From Acanthococcus lagerstroemiae (Eukaryota; Arthropoda; Insecta; Hemiptera; Eriococcidae), in NCBI GenBank assembly GCA_031841125.1, contig CM063106.1:8246001-8310000 (forward strand): a DNA stretch of 64,000 nt, given 5' to 3'. The notes beneath the pieces were generated by a model. It made no database searches. It saw only the letters and a list, made by a program, of their open reading frames with translations, and was not told the origin of the DNA. Every line of letters begins with the position of its first letter. The stretch's first letter is position 1. Made by a program: the position numbers and the translations under genes. Positions 43,600-56,200 of the stretch are shown here, one piece after another.

Positions 43600-46539
43600 G
43601 TTTTGGAGAAAAAAATGTATCCGTTGTAAGATGTTATATTCTTGTGGTATTATTCCCTTAAAATTCTTCCGCTATTCCGCTACCTGCCCATACGAATAGT
43701 ATACAAATGGACACTTTTTCTCTTCGAAACTGCACCCTCAATCGAAGCCATAAAAAAATTATATCAGAATAGTGAAAGGTGGACAGAATTTCCAGCGAAG
43801 ATTTTCTCACAAACTTCCTGGGACTGGTAGGCCTGGAAGATCAGATGATGAAAAATCTGGCCTCCCGAAGATATCCAAGTCTGGGAGGAATCTTTCTACC
43901 CCCTATCGCCATGCCTGCAGAATAACATCCGATTCAACATACTAAAAGTTATTGATCCGGTAAGCACCCCCTTCAGGGGTTAAACGTACCTTCAAGAACA
44001 AGTGACTCCATGTTTAGCAAAGGTGTTTTACTTGGATTATTCCTCGTTAAATTCTGCGTAAGAAGATGTTTTAAAATGTTTTCGTTTCCACTTCAGAAAT
44101 GTAGTAAATATGGGGAGGGGGCTGATTCAAAATAACGTTACATCGTCGTACCATTAACACACTGTCTTGGGCAGAGACGAAGAATTCTTGAAATTATTTC
44201 AGTTGCACCAAATTATGTTAGTAAAGGGATGTTATTTACTTCCGGGTCCATTTTCTGCATCCATATTGATCCATCCCTGGGATTTCTTCCCCTACTCCAT
44301 TCCTTAATTACCGCGCGTTTAAAATTACAGATTTTTGTTTTATTGATTTCAAAAAGGACTTTGCAGTGGAACTTTAAGTGTGTTAACTGAGCGGAATAAT
44401 CACATCAGTGTATCATATGTGCAGGAGAGTTCCAGGGGGGGGGGGAAGCAGGTAAAGCAGCCGCTTTAGGCCTCGCACTTCGTCGTGGGAAAACTGTAAT
44501 AACTACTACGTTTTATGTTCTCTGAAAATTTGAAACATCGTTATCGAGAAAAAGTACCCATATTTTACTACCTCCTCCATCTTGAAAATTGCGACATTTT
44601 GTTACCGTTAATACAACTAACAGTGTATATAAAATACCTCGCAAAACCGTGAGACAGCTCTGCATATATGATGGTGTTAAATCATTGAATTCCTTCGTAG
44701 TATCAGCTTGACGTTAAATTAAAAATTACAGCATCAGGGGCGGAAGAGTGAAAAAAATTCGTGAGTTGTAAGCTGCAAGATCATTTCTTCAGTTTTGAAG
44801 GTCGTTGAACTCGATGATGTTGATTTGATCGTAATATGAGCATTGTGTCATCTCTGGGTGACTCAGAAATTAAGATAACCACAAATAAAATGTGGATATA
44901 ATTTTGTCAGTGGTGAGATAATTTTTTGTGGGAAAGAGAAATAATGCTTTGAAAATATGGTCAACATGGTAGAAATCTCCACCAACCTGAGATGCTCCTC
45001 TTCTCTCAAAGTTGGAATAGTGACTGGAAACTGGGTTGTTGTAGGTAAATTTTTGTCGTATCGAATTCTATGAAAAACGATTATTAGTGAGCACACTGTT
45101 TGATACACTCGATATGCACCTGAAGATAAGATGATACCGAAATTTTAAGTCGTTATTTTGTTCTGAGAGCTCTGGGGAACGAAGTATCTTGATGAGAATT
45201 CTTGTCATGTTCATCGGTATAGTAATTTGACCAGCTGTACAGATTTTCTGCCTCTCATAAATTTATTTACTTAAGTGCGAAGATTCAGTGGGCTATTTCT
45301 CTCCCAAATGAAAAATTACTCTCGCCTCTCACCGAATTTTGAAGAGGAAAAAAAAAAGTTGTCCAGGTTTTTAACTACATGTAATCTCTGATTAATTTGG
45401 CTATGATTAAGTATTTTGGGAAAATCTCAAAGAAGATTTTAAAAAATTTAGTGTTCACCCACCTTTGTAGCTCCATTATGTAACGAGATATTGCAAAAAT
45501 TTAATTCTCTCTGGACAATATCTATTTTTTACAACATGGAAGATTCGAGTTTGAATACTTGTTTGACAAAACGATTACAGAGACACAGTAGCGCAAATGG
45601 GTCGTTCTACTGGGGTGAGCGGTAGGTAAGGATTTTGTATGTAAAATAGTGGCAAGTCTACTAACTTCCACGCAAATTTTTACTTGAAAAGCAGGAAAAA
45701 GGACAAAGTCTCAGTCTTAAATGTTTAATGATAATTTTTTGTAATTCTACTTTTGATCCTGCCTTTGTGAAGGTGTATAATTATCCCTATTAAGTGTTAT
45801 TAAATCAAAATTATTTGGATTTAGATTCTAACTTATTTACTCTACCGTAATAATATGTTTTTTCCGGAATCTGCTGCGTCAATCGAAATTGAAAGGGTTA
45901 AGAGTACCGACCCAGGTGCCATCTATTTTCTGCTCGATATGATATGAAATGACCCATATTTCGAATAAAATAATTCGAATGCACCTGACAGATGTTGAAA
46001 TCTGGAGTAAATCTGCTTTATAACGAGTAAAATATAAGTAACTGCCGTGCTGTGTAGCGTGCTCACATTGCGTATTACACCGTGTTTCCTCGAATTTCCG
46101 TGATTTTAAGGAGAAAACTATCGTAAACTAATAACTGTAAACATTTCGCACTACGATGCACCGTAATTTCATGGATCACGCATTCGGTTATTAAAATACC
46201 TCAAATCCTGACATTTGCTGAACTTTCGTCTTCCAATTTTTAATGTTTCGATGTTGAAGCCGTGTCGACCTTCTAAAATCGAAGTAGAGAAATCTGATCG
46301 AAATCACACTAGTTTCTTTACTGGTATGAGAGACAGTGTGTTTCACAAATCCCCCTTTGTGTTTTTTTCTATCACGAAGACAGATCAGTGCGAGACGAGA
46401 AAGATCTTCAGGTATAATTTTTTGGGAGGGGGGGAGGTGGGAGAGATCTTGTATCTTTCAAAAAGAGTCTCGAACGAATCACTAATCTTAGAATTTAAAA
46501 TGGAAAGTTATCGAACAATGTATCGAAATAGAGGTTTTT
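43600..46539. other. No gene recognised
   Basis: A G11 run near 44437 preceded by CCAG, and CAGGGGCGGAAGAG at 44734, look like hAT termini, but no paired ends with TSD were found. The rest is AT-rich and unique-looking on both strands. Confidence 0.4.
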
Positions 46540-48260
46540 TGAGTCGCTGATTCCGATCAGAGTTTTGATCCAACTTCGATTTGAGTCTCGAATTTAACAG
46601 TCGACCCTATAATGCGCCGAGATCAACTTAACTTTACTAATCGAGCATCATACTGTATTACAAATTTTCGGGTTAACTGAGTTCGAAAATGACACTAGAT
46701 TTTTCATTTAGCCCAGATTTTGGCTTCAAAATCCAAATTGCTGCCACCCTTGAATCGCAAAAATTGATTTATTTTGAAAATTAAACAAAACATCAAAATA
46801 CTGGCTTCCTAGGTATCTGATTTCGAATATTTCATCTTATTTTTATCAGGTTTCGATTAGTCTCCGGAATTCGAAGTTTCATCCTTCAAGTGGTCGAAAT
46901 TGACTTCCCTCAAAACTTGAAGAAGAGGTATCGAAACTGTTCTTTTTTTGGGTCGCTAATTTCGAATATATTTCATCAGATTTTGTATCAGGCCTCGATT
47001 TGTCCCTTATATTCAGTGTTTTATCCTTCCGGTGGTCGAAATTGTTTTCTCTGTAAAACTTGAACAAAGTATCGAAACTATGCTGTTAAGTAGTGATGCA
47101 AATATCGTATCAAAAATATCGTTATCTATCTATAATTTTTCCGCTAAATATCAAATAATAGAGTTTTTCCGATTATCAGATAATGTTTGATATCTATCGA
47201 TATTCTTATAGGAAGAGCGATATTTCAATATTTTGAAAACCTCCAATACAGTGTGACCGATTAAGTTACTTTACTCCTTCCCTGTCGCCAGATCGGCTGT
47301 CTGGAAACCCCAAAATTCCTCAAAATTCGCCAGTTTCGCCCTTTCGCCAAACAGTGTTGATCCAAAATTTTCCTAATAATACATTTTTTCCCTTTTCAAA
47401 TTCCCTAGTACCTTATTTAAGAGAAAAGCCTTCAAGTAACAGATTTTTAGGTCCTTTTCCTGGGACGATTCACTGATAATGATATAAGTACGTACGTATT
47501 AAAAAGGCATGTAAGTTCCATTGTTATAAAGTCTCTTTTGATCAAATTTCAGTTTTTCATTGTTTTTTCCTATTATTGAGCCAAAAATGTGATAACAGTT
47601 TTAACTTGATTCGCCAGAAAACTGCTGATAGTGATTTTGATTTTCATTACTAAATTTGCTCAAAAGTGCTTCAATGCGAATGTGTTTGTTTTGTAAATTG
47701 TAATTGTGTGCAATTTTTAAAATTCGGTTTTGACAGGAATTATTGGTCATGAGTCTATGACCTCACAACTGTATGAAGAAAGGGAACTTAGAAAATAATT
47801 AGTAAAATATAGTGGACAAGTATTATAGAAAAGACTGTTTGAAAAAATGATGAAACAAGGCAGGTTAACTTGGTCTAAATATTTCCGATCAAAATATCAG
47901 AAATATCGATAATATCTATCGATATTTATAAAGTACAATATCGATATTTTTAACTATCGTGATAATAATAATATTATCGTATCGATATTGATTTTCTCAA
48001 TATCTTGCATCACTACTTTTAAGTCGCTGATTTCGAATATTTCATTAGATTTTATATCAGGCCCCGTCCTGACCCCTGAATTCGAAATTTCGTCCTTCCA
48101 GTGGTCGAAATTGACGTCCTTCAAAACTTGAACAAGATGTCAGAATTATTTAGGTTTTGGATCGCTGATTTCGAATATTTCTTCTGATATTTGATGTGAC
48201 CCCGGTTTGGGTTCCAAATCTGAGATGTCATTCTTCAAAGAGACGAAACTGGCGCTGCGA
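46540..48260. repeat. Satellite, period about 139 bp, split by a hAT element
   Basis: Unit starts at the TCGCTGATTTCGAATATTTC-like block fall near 46813, 46952, 48023 and 48161. Steps are 139 bp, then the insertion, then 138 bp. Each unit carries CAGGYYTCGAT, GTGGTCGAAATTG and CTCAAAACTTGAA blocks. A more diverged unit start is at 46543. A 925-bp hAT element (47091-48015) sits at the junction between two units. Confidence 0.85.
47091..48015. mobile_element. 925-bp hAT element with TATCGATA subterminal motifs
   Basis: The left end is TAGTGATGCAAATATCG and the reverse-complemented right end is TAGTGATGCAAGATATTG. The TSD is CTGTTAAG (47083-47090) and CTTTTAAG (48016-48023), 7 of 8 matching. 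Exact TATCGATA occurs five times: 47195-47202, 47904-47911, 47917-47924, 47939-47946 and 47980-47987, mostly near the right end. No transposase frame was recognised. TATCGATA is the known DREF binding site, and DREF is itself a hAT-derived BED-finger protein. Confidence 0.85.
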
Positions 48261-49159
48261 TAAATAAATGTGTAGAGGTCGGAAACACAGCAACTTTCTT
48301 AGCGACCTTTTCTTGCGTGGAAATCCTTACTGATGCAGACGAGAGGAGAGCTTTCAAGTCGGCGTGTCACACAGCGCTACATTTTCTCGCTCGCGAATAA
48401 AGAGGGCCGACAAAGGAAAGAAACAACTGTAATGGAGTAATAAACAACTTTTGAAAGTCAACATACTGTAGCTGCGCTGCTATAGAGAAACTACACGGTA
48501 ACCGAGTCGTATGCTACAATTATGCATTTTGGAGAGAACGACAAATTCTTTTATGTAGGTTAATGCTGTTGTGTGTATAAATTGTATTCAAAATAAGCGT
48601 GGCTGCGTTTATTAAATACAGATTTTGTCGTTGAGAACGGTAATTAGTACGCTTAAAAGCGAATACGTCGGAAACTGTTTTATTGGTGTGTAACTCGTGC
48701 AAGATTTATGTGTATAAATGGCCTCATAGTTGTTATAATACGTATGCATATATAGCGAAGTTCTCGAAGTGTAACAATGTTATTGGTGTGCAGGATGAGT
48801 CGTCAGTGACAGTGATGCGGTGTACGTATATCTGCTACACGCTCTGCTGTGTTGCGATTTTATTTTTCTTTCCTTCAAGGCACCGCTATTTGTAATGGTG
48901 AGGTAACGTACCCTCGAAATGCGAAATGGAATTTCCCTCTCCCCCTGCCGTTCCAGAAGAAAGTCGCTTCCGGACGTCCCTGGGTGTACCGAGTCTTAAC
49001 AGTATCTTAAGGAAGTCTGTTTCGTTATAAGACGGATATAACGAGTGAGTCTCAGCTACACTTATGTGCATCTTGACTATGATTTAACGCACGTCAAGAT
49101 AGTCTAGTCTTGCTAGAGTCATAATGCGTGGTCACATTTTTAACTATTCTGAACAGAGT
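48261..49159. other. No gene recognised; phased AGTC tract at 48960-49120
   Basis: Cores such as GAGTCTTAAC, AAGTCTG and GAGTCTC recur between 48963 and 49115 at roughly 10-bp steps. The frames at 48520-49071 show no recognised motif. Confidence 0.4.
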
Positions 49160-49199
49160 AGTGCAAAGGGTGACCTGCGCAGATGAAAATGCACTCAGT

Positions 49200-49513
49200 G
49201 ACGCGAAAGTCAGCAAAACACTGATAGGGGACGCCCCCGACAAGCAAGCCGAGTTTATACTAGGGCTCGATAGGAAACATGGGCTTATGGTCGGACAACT
49301 TACTGGGCATGGAGATAGTGGCGAAAAGCAGCTCCTGTAGACACTGTGGAGAATAGGAGAAAACCGCGATTCACATCATATGTCAGTGTCCAGCTAATAG
49401 CCGGGACGAAGTGCGAGGCATTGGGTTTGGAGTATCCAGTACAAAATGAAGACAAAGGGATTGAACTCAATAAAATTCTCACTTCGGCTGTAAAAGTGAG
49501 TCTACTGAGCTGA
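49200..49513 (+). pseudogene. Non-LTR retrotransposon fragment, RNase H/zinc-knuckle tail
   Basis: The plus strand gives AEFILGLDRKHGLMVGQLTGH (in two parts: AEFILGLDRKHG, LMVGQLTGH). After a frame change it gives SSCRHCGE, a stop, then EKTAIHIICQCPANSR, and after another shift LEYPVQNEDKGIELNKI ending in TGA at 49511-49513. L-T-G-H followed by C-x2-C, H and C spacing is the conserved tail of I/R1/Jockey-type LINE ORF2 proteins. One stop and at least two frameshifts show it is dead. The true 5' limit was not resolved. Confidence 0.75.
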
Positions 49514-49630
49514 TCCTTAACGACAACCGGAGGAAAAGTGCAATGAACTACAAAGTCTGAGCATTCGGTGCATACAACACCACCTCACACTTAACCTTTC
49601 GTGAAGCGCATGACTTAAATAACACCGATA

Positions 49631-49710
49631 GTCGCATGTCGGTCTTTTCGACCGAAATCGCACTGTTTGTCGCATGCCGATCTTTTCGACCGAAATTGCA
49701 CCAGTAGTCG
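49631..49710. repeat. Two tandem hairpins, 40-bp period
   Basis: GTCGCATGTCGGTCTTTTCG (49631) is repeated as GTCGCATGCCGATCTTTTCG (49671), each followed by ACCGAAATYGCAC. Each unit can form a GGTC/GACC hairpin with a TTTT-type loop. They lie just after the LINE tail and might belong to its 3' region. Confidence 0.65.
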
Positions 49711-50217
49711 AAGAAGACTTCCTATGATCAATTTTTGTTCTTCCAGTCTGTCCTTTCGGGGTACAGATGCCTTTGGTGAGCGACTTTTGGAACAGCTGCT
49801 GGTAATGACGAAGGATTGATGTTCCATCTCGTCTGATCTCAACCGCTGTTAAATAAAGGCGGACGTAGACGAGGCAACTGCCGAGACGAAATGCCTGGTT
49901 ACCGAGGTACAACTGGTGGTGCTTGGAGTGGTCTTTTTAACTAAATATTACAACCTGATGTCAGCATTTTTGACTGAAAATGCAAAAGAAAGTCGACTTT
50001 CCAAATTATAACAGGTTGGGTTACGGGTGCGAGTGCGCCACACTGTAGGTTATAAGTCATCTGGTTGATCGACTTTATAAAGAAAAATACTTTGCATGGT
50101 AAGAAATTTCCCACTTTACTCGTAATCTTCCTTAGCACATTAAAATGATGCGTGGGTCTCCACTACTCTTTCATTCCAACTCATAACAGTTGCAAATAAG
50201 TAAACTATCACCTCAGT

Positions 50218-50475
50218 ATGGCTGCAAATCTCCGCGAAAATGAAGAAGTAATTGATCATGAGTCCGACATAAGTGAAGTCTCGGATAACGAAGAAGAGAT
50301 TGACTTCGACTCGGCGTCAGAGACCAGCTTGGACTCGGGGTTCAACGAAGAGGCACCGCCAGTTGTACCTCGGCAACCACGCATTTTTCCCGTTAAGAGA
50401 ATGCGATTTTTATCAGTAGTTTGCAGCCGACGTTCAGTAACAATTAGTTTCTATGTTTTTTACGTAAATATGTGA
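50218..50475 (+). pseudogene. Short acidic ORF, unrecognised
   Basis: The 85-codon frame opens MAANLRENEEVIDHESDISE and is rich in Asp, Glu and Ser for its first 45 residues, followed by a Pro-Arg stretch. Acidic starts of this kind are typical of piggyBac-type transposases, but no catalytic part follows because a minus-strand LINE begins about where the frame ends. It could be a 5' remnant truncated by that insertion. I cannot confirm the family. Confidence 0.3.
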
Positions 50476-50985
50476 ATTACCCTCATACAGAATGGAACTG
50501 TAGTTCGCTTTGCATAAAACAACAAATATCACAACTATTCCCTTAGTGTCTTCGTTCTTATTAATTAACATCCATTTTGTTTTCGTAGTATTGGTTCTGA
50601 GTCCGAGCGTTTCACCTCCTGAATTAACTTTTTTAGTATCATTCGCATGTTTTTCAAGGAGTGAGTGAGTATTGCTGTGTCATCTGCATAACGTATGTTG
50701 TCAATTACCACTCCATTGATTTTAACATCTCTTAAAGCTGTTTTGAAAATTGTATCTACATATGCATTAAATAGATGTGATGATAAGACGCAGTTTTGTT
50801 TTACACCTCTTTTAATTTCGAAATCAATTGTAAAGTCATAATTCTGCAGTTTGTTATCGGTATAAGTTATTCATTATTCGCAAGTCTACACCGTCTAAAT
50901 TTTTTCTATTAAATTTCAGTTAATTTTTCATGCGTGTTTTCATCAAACACTCTCTCATAGTCTATAAAATAACATATGCCTTTTT
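50440..50985 (-). pseudogene. LINE reverse transcriptase palm fragment
   Basis: On the minus strand, from the higher to the lower coordinate, the motifs appear in order. First is CYFIDYERVFDENTHEKL (the first catalytic Asp region), then YDFTIDFEIKRGVKQNCVLS, then SHLFNAYVDTIF, then the catalytic INGVVIDNIRYADDTAIL, then LKNMRMILKKLIQEV and TKTKWMLINK-like words. This is a classic non-LTR reverse transcriptase order with the YADD box intact. A deletion removes sequence between the first two motifs, and stops are present, so it is not functional. Confidence 0.88.
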
Positions 50986-50989
50986 AGGG

Positions 50990-53145
50990 TGGAGTGTAAG
51001 CATGAAAAATTCTGGTTAAAATTATTCAAATTGCATTTAACAAACAAACAAAAAATAAATAAACAAGCTCATCAATTTTTTCGACAGGGTTTCAGAATAT
51101 TCTGACTTTTCTGATAGAGCGATTGTAAGGACTAACAGTTTTACAACATTTTCTCTAGTAAGCAAAGGAAAAGTTCGTCTACCTTGTTTTTTTAGAACAC
51201 TATAAACCTAAGTTAGCTAAGCCGCCATTTTTATCTTTTCGTTCACTGTCCACCCTCGATCTTCGTCGCGGGACAGCCTCGATGTTCACCCGCGACGCAT
51301 TCGCTCGTCAACGGAAAAGTACGGGTAAAAATATTCGGGCTTATGGTACTCTAGCTTTTCCGATTGAGTATCAAAATTTCAAGTGTTTCGTTCGGGTATA
51401 TTTCGCGAACTAAAGATGGAACCGTTTTCCCGACTGAATATCGAAATTTCCCGCCTTCTTATATAGTTTCACAGTTAGAGATGTCACATCCTACACATCC
51501 TTTCCCTTATGCTGGCTTCAGTTGTAACGGATTTTTTCAGAGGCATGACAATATTTCCGCGAATTCTAACTACATTTCAACTTAAGCTCAGCGGGTCTCT
51601 TCTTAGATCATTATGTTAACGTCTTGAGGAGACCTCATAATGTCTTAGCGTGTGTTAATGAGTTTTAACGAGTCTTGACTCAATCTCTATAGATGGTATT
51701 TAAGAGAAAAATACAAAAAAAAAATTATATGTTTTTGAACACCGTCTTACGTATTACTGAAATTTAGATCGACTTTTTTTCTCTTCGTGAGGCATTGCTG
51801 TCAGGGCCGTTTTTAGTTTTCTTTCCGAATCATCTGTCTCGCCGACTCGCATATTTTTGGATCATGGTAGCGGCCATTGAGGTGAGTTTTAAGAGACCAT
51901 GCATAAGTCTTGTTATCTGTTTTCGAAACGATAGAAATTAACGAAACGTCGAGGGCTGAGCGCTCGAGCCTACTCAGGCCACTTTCACGTGAACGCGTTC
52001 AGTAGAGAAAAAAGAAAGGACCAATAAGAGAAAGAGAGCATGGAGCAAAAACGAGAAAAAATAATACAAAAACTTCAGATCGGTTTTCTATTTTAAGCGT
52101 TATTTATAGCGAAGTTAGTGACGTGATATATGGACTCTTGGTAACTTCTTTTTATCGAAACGATGTAGGCATATTCAGCCGGTTAACAGTACCCATTTCA
52201 CTTCAGTTTCTCTGTAGCCTTTAACGAGTAGTTTTCTATATGATTTGTGAACTATTGAGATATAGGCCTTTGTAATTCCAGTATATATTTCGTGATTTAT
52301 GATATCTATCTACGCCTACCGTTACGTCGACCACAGCGCGTTTCTTCTTCTTTTTTCGTTCTTCGACGTGTTATCGGTTAATTGCGAAAGCCGCGGATTT
52401 ATTTTTAATAATCTGCCGTACAATGAGAAGATAGTTTTTTTTTTCTCACGAACTGTTCGAATTCTGCCACTAGTCTCATGGCGTTGCGAAGCCGAAAATC
52501 ATCAACATCAGCATCATTAACTCGTGGCAAATTTTTTCCTATGAATTGACGACAAATTGTTTATGAAACTTGCGCTATTCATAACGCTTCAAGTGTGGAG
52601 AAGTGTGCAGTTATCAAATAGGGTTTAAACTTACACTACACTTCTCCATTATTCATGTTCAACTTTCCGAAGTTCTCAGAAGTGCCGCTAAGCCGCTACC
52701 AATTGGCGCCCGTGACTGCATTTGGCGCCTTCGAAGCTTCTGCGATTCGTCGGCTCTCTTTGCTGTGTTACAGTTTCACATAATTACTTCCCTGTTTCGA
52801 GCATATAATTCCTCTGTAAGAAATAAAAGAATCGGAGGAAGGACCAGCACTGTCAACACATTCGGAACTCTGACTGCAAACATGCAGATGGAGAAGTATA
52901 ATTAATGACTCTATATGAAACAAATGACATCGCGGTGAACTAAGTGACGGATGAATTTGAAATTCGAACAGCAGTGTCTTTATGACTTTCTTCTATTTTC
53001 TTGAAACGTATTTTAAAGACAGCACCCGTTCAGGCCCGGACTGGTGTGGGGGTTACTTATGAGGGTTAAAGTCCCGAGAAATGGAAAAACGAAGTAATAT
53101 CACAGATTTCCCCTTTCTACTTTTATAAAAATTAACCAATTCGCT
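50990..53145. other. No gene recognised; phased tract at 51600-51690
   Basis: Cores begin at 51621, 51642, 51652, 51662 and 51672. The frames at 52299-52520 and 52603-52905 have no recognised motif. A CAGGCCCGGACTGG word at 53032 looks like a hAT terminus without partner. Confidence 0.4.
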
Positions 53146-53160
53146 ATCCCCTTAATAAAT

Positions 53161-53267
53161 CCCCTCGGTACTGATGCGATGCCCGAAAGGGTAGTTTCCG
53201 GTGCCGGGGGTGCGGTGTCTCAGGGGCCACTTTGGCATGCGTGCATCGCCATACGTCCCACCACACC
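53161..53267. mobile_element. 107-bp short retroposon, copy 3
   Basis: It starts CCCCTCGGTACTGATGCG and ends CGTCCCACCACACC, the same length and right end as copy 1. A perfect 15-bp TSD, ATCCCCTTAATAAAT, flanks it at 53146-53160 and 53268-53282. The TSD is AT-rich, unlike the GC-rich insert. A perfect TSD suggests a fairly recent insertion. The minus-strand frame MVWWDVWRCTHAKVAPETPH is open across this copy. Confidence 0.9.
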
Positions 53268-53282
53268 ATCCCCTTAATAAAT

Positions 53283-56200
53283 ACTCGACTTTTTCGAGTG
53301 ACTTTTCAACTTTTTAGCAGTTGTGTCAACCTGGCGAATGGCAGTTAAGGGTGTTTGAACCACTCCTTAATCTGTATGTTGTCTGTATATGTATCATATA
53401 TATGCAAACTAATGATAGGTTAATATGTATTAAATGTATAATAATGATTTACAAAAATTGTTTTTCGTTTGTTTTAGGTAAGTTCCAAAAATGAATGCTA
53501 CTTTGAAAGCGAATGTGCTGTTTGCGTGTTCAACTATTTAGAAGCTGCTACTCTATATCTGAGGTGTTAACTGTGACCATTCGTTGTGACAAAAATGTTG
53601 AAGAATGTCAAGAGGAATTGTTGGTGAGTCCGGTCATGTGAGTAATATTGGTTGGTCAACTCAGGGTTGTAGAAAAAGCGTTTGCAACATTTCATGAAAT
53701 AAAAGACCTCGACTCTTTACTATTTCTGATTCCTAATTTCTTCAGGCTTGAGCGCATTTTCAGTGATTTTCTTCTACTGTGTATGAAGGATGCTTTTCCA
53801 AAGAGGGGGGAAACTGTCTACCGATCTGAAGTTTAATTTTTCCCGTCCATTTTCTGTCGAAAACCAGCCTCAGTCTCATCAGGTACAACTTAGAAATTTC
53901 ATTTTCAAAACTAAAATATTCGCGGATACATCTGTTAGCTGAAGAAACCCCTTAAAAACTGTACTTACGTTAGTACATTTTGATGTTAGAATACGTGGGC
54001 GAAGAAGCTTATTGCATATTGGAAAGTAGCTTTTTCGTTAGCAAATACCTACTGTGATAGCTTGGAGGAAAATGATGTTCCTGCATTTTCACGAAGAAAT
54101 ATTGATCAGGGGTGATTCTCAAAGAAGAAAAGGGGAAAAAAGAGTGCACTTCTGCTCTTTGAAAATTAAGTTTTTCATTAGCAAATACTGTGATAACATA
54201 AAGAACAAGAGTTCTTCGCAGTTCGACAAAGAAATATTAAGTTATAATTCTATCGCCATAAATATGCAGAAAAACAAAAAATAAAAATTACTGCACTCCG
54301 TTTTGGAAAGACGTTCCTCGTATGTCTACATCGTGTGTTGCTCTTTATACTGAACAGCCCACTGAACTCTTTGCTGTAGTTACATACAAATTCAAACCTC
54401 CAAACAGGGCAACGGGGACCATGCCCCTCCCTATCTCCGCCTATGTTTACTATGTTAACACGAAATAGAGGGCATTATTTCATAAATGGACTTTTAGTTC
54501 TAATTTGGAGCCCTCGTGCATGATATTTTTTTCAAAAAATTTCCTGTCGAGACTTTGCGGTTTTTAAGGGAAACGGATTTTTGTAAATTAGATTACATTT
54601 TTCCCATTTATAATATTCTACTTGTTAGATGCTTTGAAGGAAAATAACATTTCTTTTTTCAAATGGCGAATCCAATGTCAAACTGCAGCTCCTTTCCACC
54701 GGCTTGAATTTTCCTTAAAATGTTGGCTACTTGGTTTTTACACCAAACAAAATGCATCACTTTTTCTCGTGAAAACGAAAATCGAAAAAAAAAGAAGGTA
54801 AAGTAAGTGTCAATGTAATGTACCTCTATGGTAATAGAAGAAAATGCATAGCATACGCTGTGGTGTGTTTACCCCAAACAGTAACGAATTCAAATATAAT
54901 ATCGATCTGATCAAAAAATAAACTGACTGATAATTGCACACGAGTCAAGCCTCTTTTATTATATTCGTAAATGTTTGCTTTTTAACTGCTGGTAATTTGC
55001 GGGCTAAGCGAGGAAAATGGTTCGGAATGGGGATACATGAACCAAAGTAATTAAGAACCATCTACGTCGAGTATAGAGAACCGCTTCAGATCGTATACTT
55101 GAAGACCCGTGATTCCATTTAAAATTTCAGCAGTAATTCCAGTCAAAGTGCTGCAATGGATGTTTGGAAACAACTTCCCGTCATTTTAGAGGGAATTGAA
55201 TGCTGATCCCAAAGCAATTGGGTACACCTCTGTAGCTGTCCCCGTTTGTGAATTAAATGGGGGATAATATTTCACCAGCTGAGCTTTAAGCTCCAATTTC
55301 TCGAGAATAGTGGGGGCGCGAGGGCCGCAGTTTTCAAAATTTGATTAGAGCCATTCGAGACCATCCATCATTGGTCTGTGGTCTGCAACTCGAGACATTG
55401 GAAGACGAAATTTCTCCGTTTTTCTCTAATCGAACTGGAGCAGATACACCACCCTGTATGTTCCAAATAATACGTGTACCCGCCAACATGCCATTGATCC
55501 GTTTACGAAAAACTGAAGAATCGAATTTGCGAAACGGAAACCTGGCTAGCGTTGGTGTCTCATTACCTTCATCCGGAAAAGCCTCTCATTTTTCGATTCT
55601 AATCCTTTCATTATTTTTCCTTAATGCTCTCGTTTTCTGCATTCTGTCTGATTCCGCTAAACAACCAGGGCGAGTTGGACCGCAGCGTAGAGAATGCGAA
55701 TAATGAACTGTTGATGGGATTTGCATCAGATGTCGGATTATCAGCTATGTACGGTGCCGAAGGAAAGGAGAGGAAGAGAGCGAGACAGAAAGAGTGAAAA
55801 CAGAGGCAGCGAGTGGGGAGGAAAAAAGTTTATGCCTGCGAGGTTTAAAAACACTGATGGGAATTTGCTCTGTTGTTGCATTTTTATTGAAACAGAACTC
55901 TCTGTACGCTCTCTCGCACCGTAAGGTAATTGTATCCGGAATTCCCTGGAGCATTTTCTCATGAAGCGTCCTCGTAATAAGGGAGTCGTTGCGCGTCTAA
56001 CGTATCCGCCGCTGCCGTCCCCTACCTTCCCCTCGGCCGCTAATTCCTTTTTACCGTTTTGCGAACGAAACGTTCGCTTTTCCGAAAATGCGCTTTATAT
56101 AGCCGTATAATAAATATACATACGTGCAAGAAGAGTTGTGCTCGGTTTTTCGGATTTCGGACGCGATTTTTTCTGCGAATAGCTTTCGCTCTCTTCGTTC

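Noticed and set aside
49517..49912. 131-codon minus-strand frame
   Set aside because: It runs across the two tandem hairpins next to a plus-strand LINE tail and shows no recognised protein motif.
55341..55703. 120-codon open frame on the plus strand
   Set aside because: No recognised domain or motif, no clear splice or promoter context, and it contains a repeat-like ACACCACCCTGTATG word; length alone is not evidence at this base composition.
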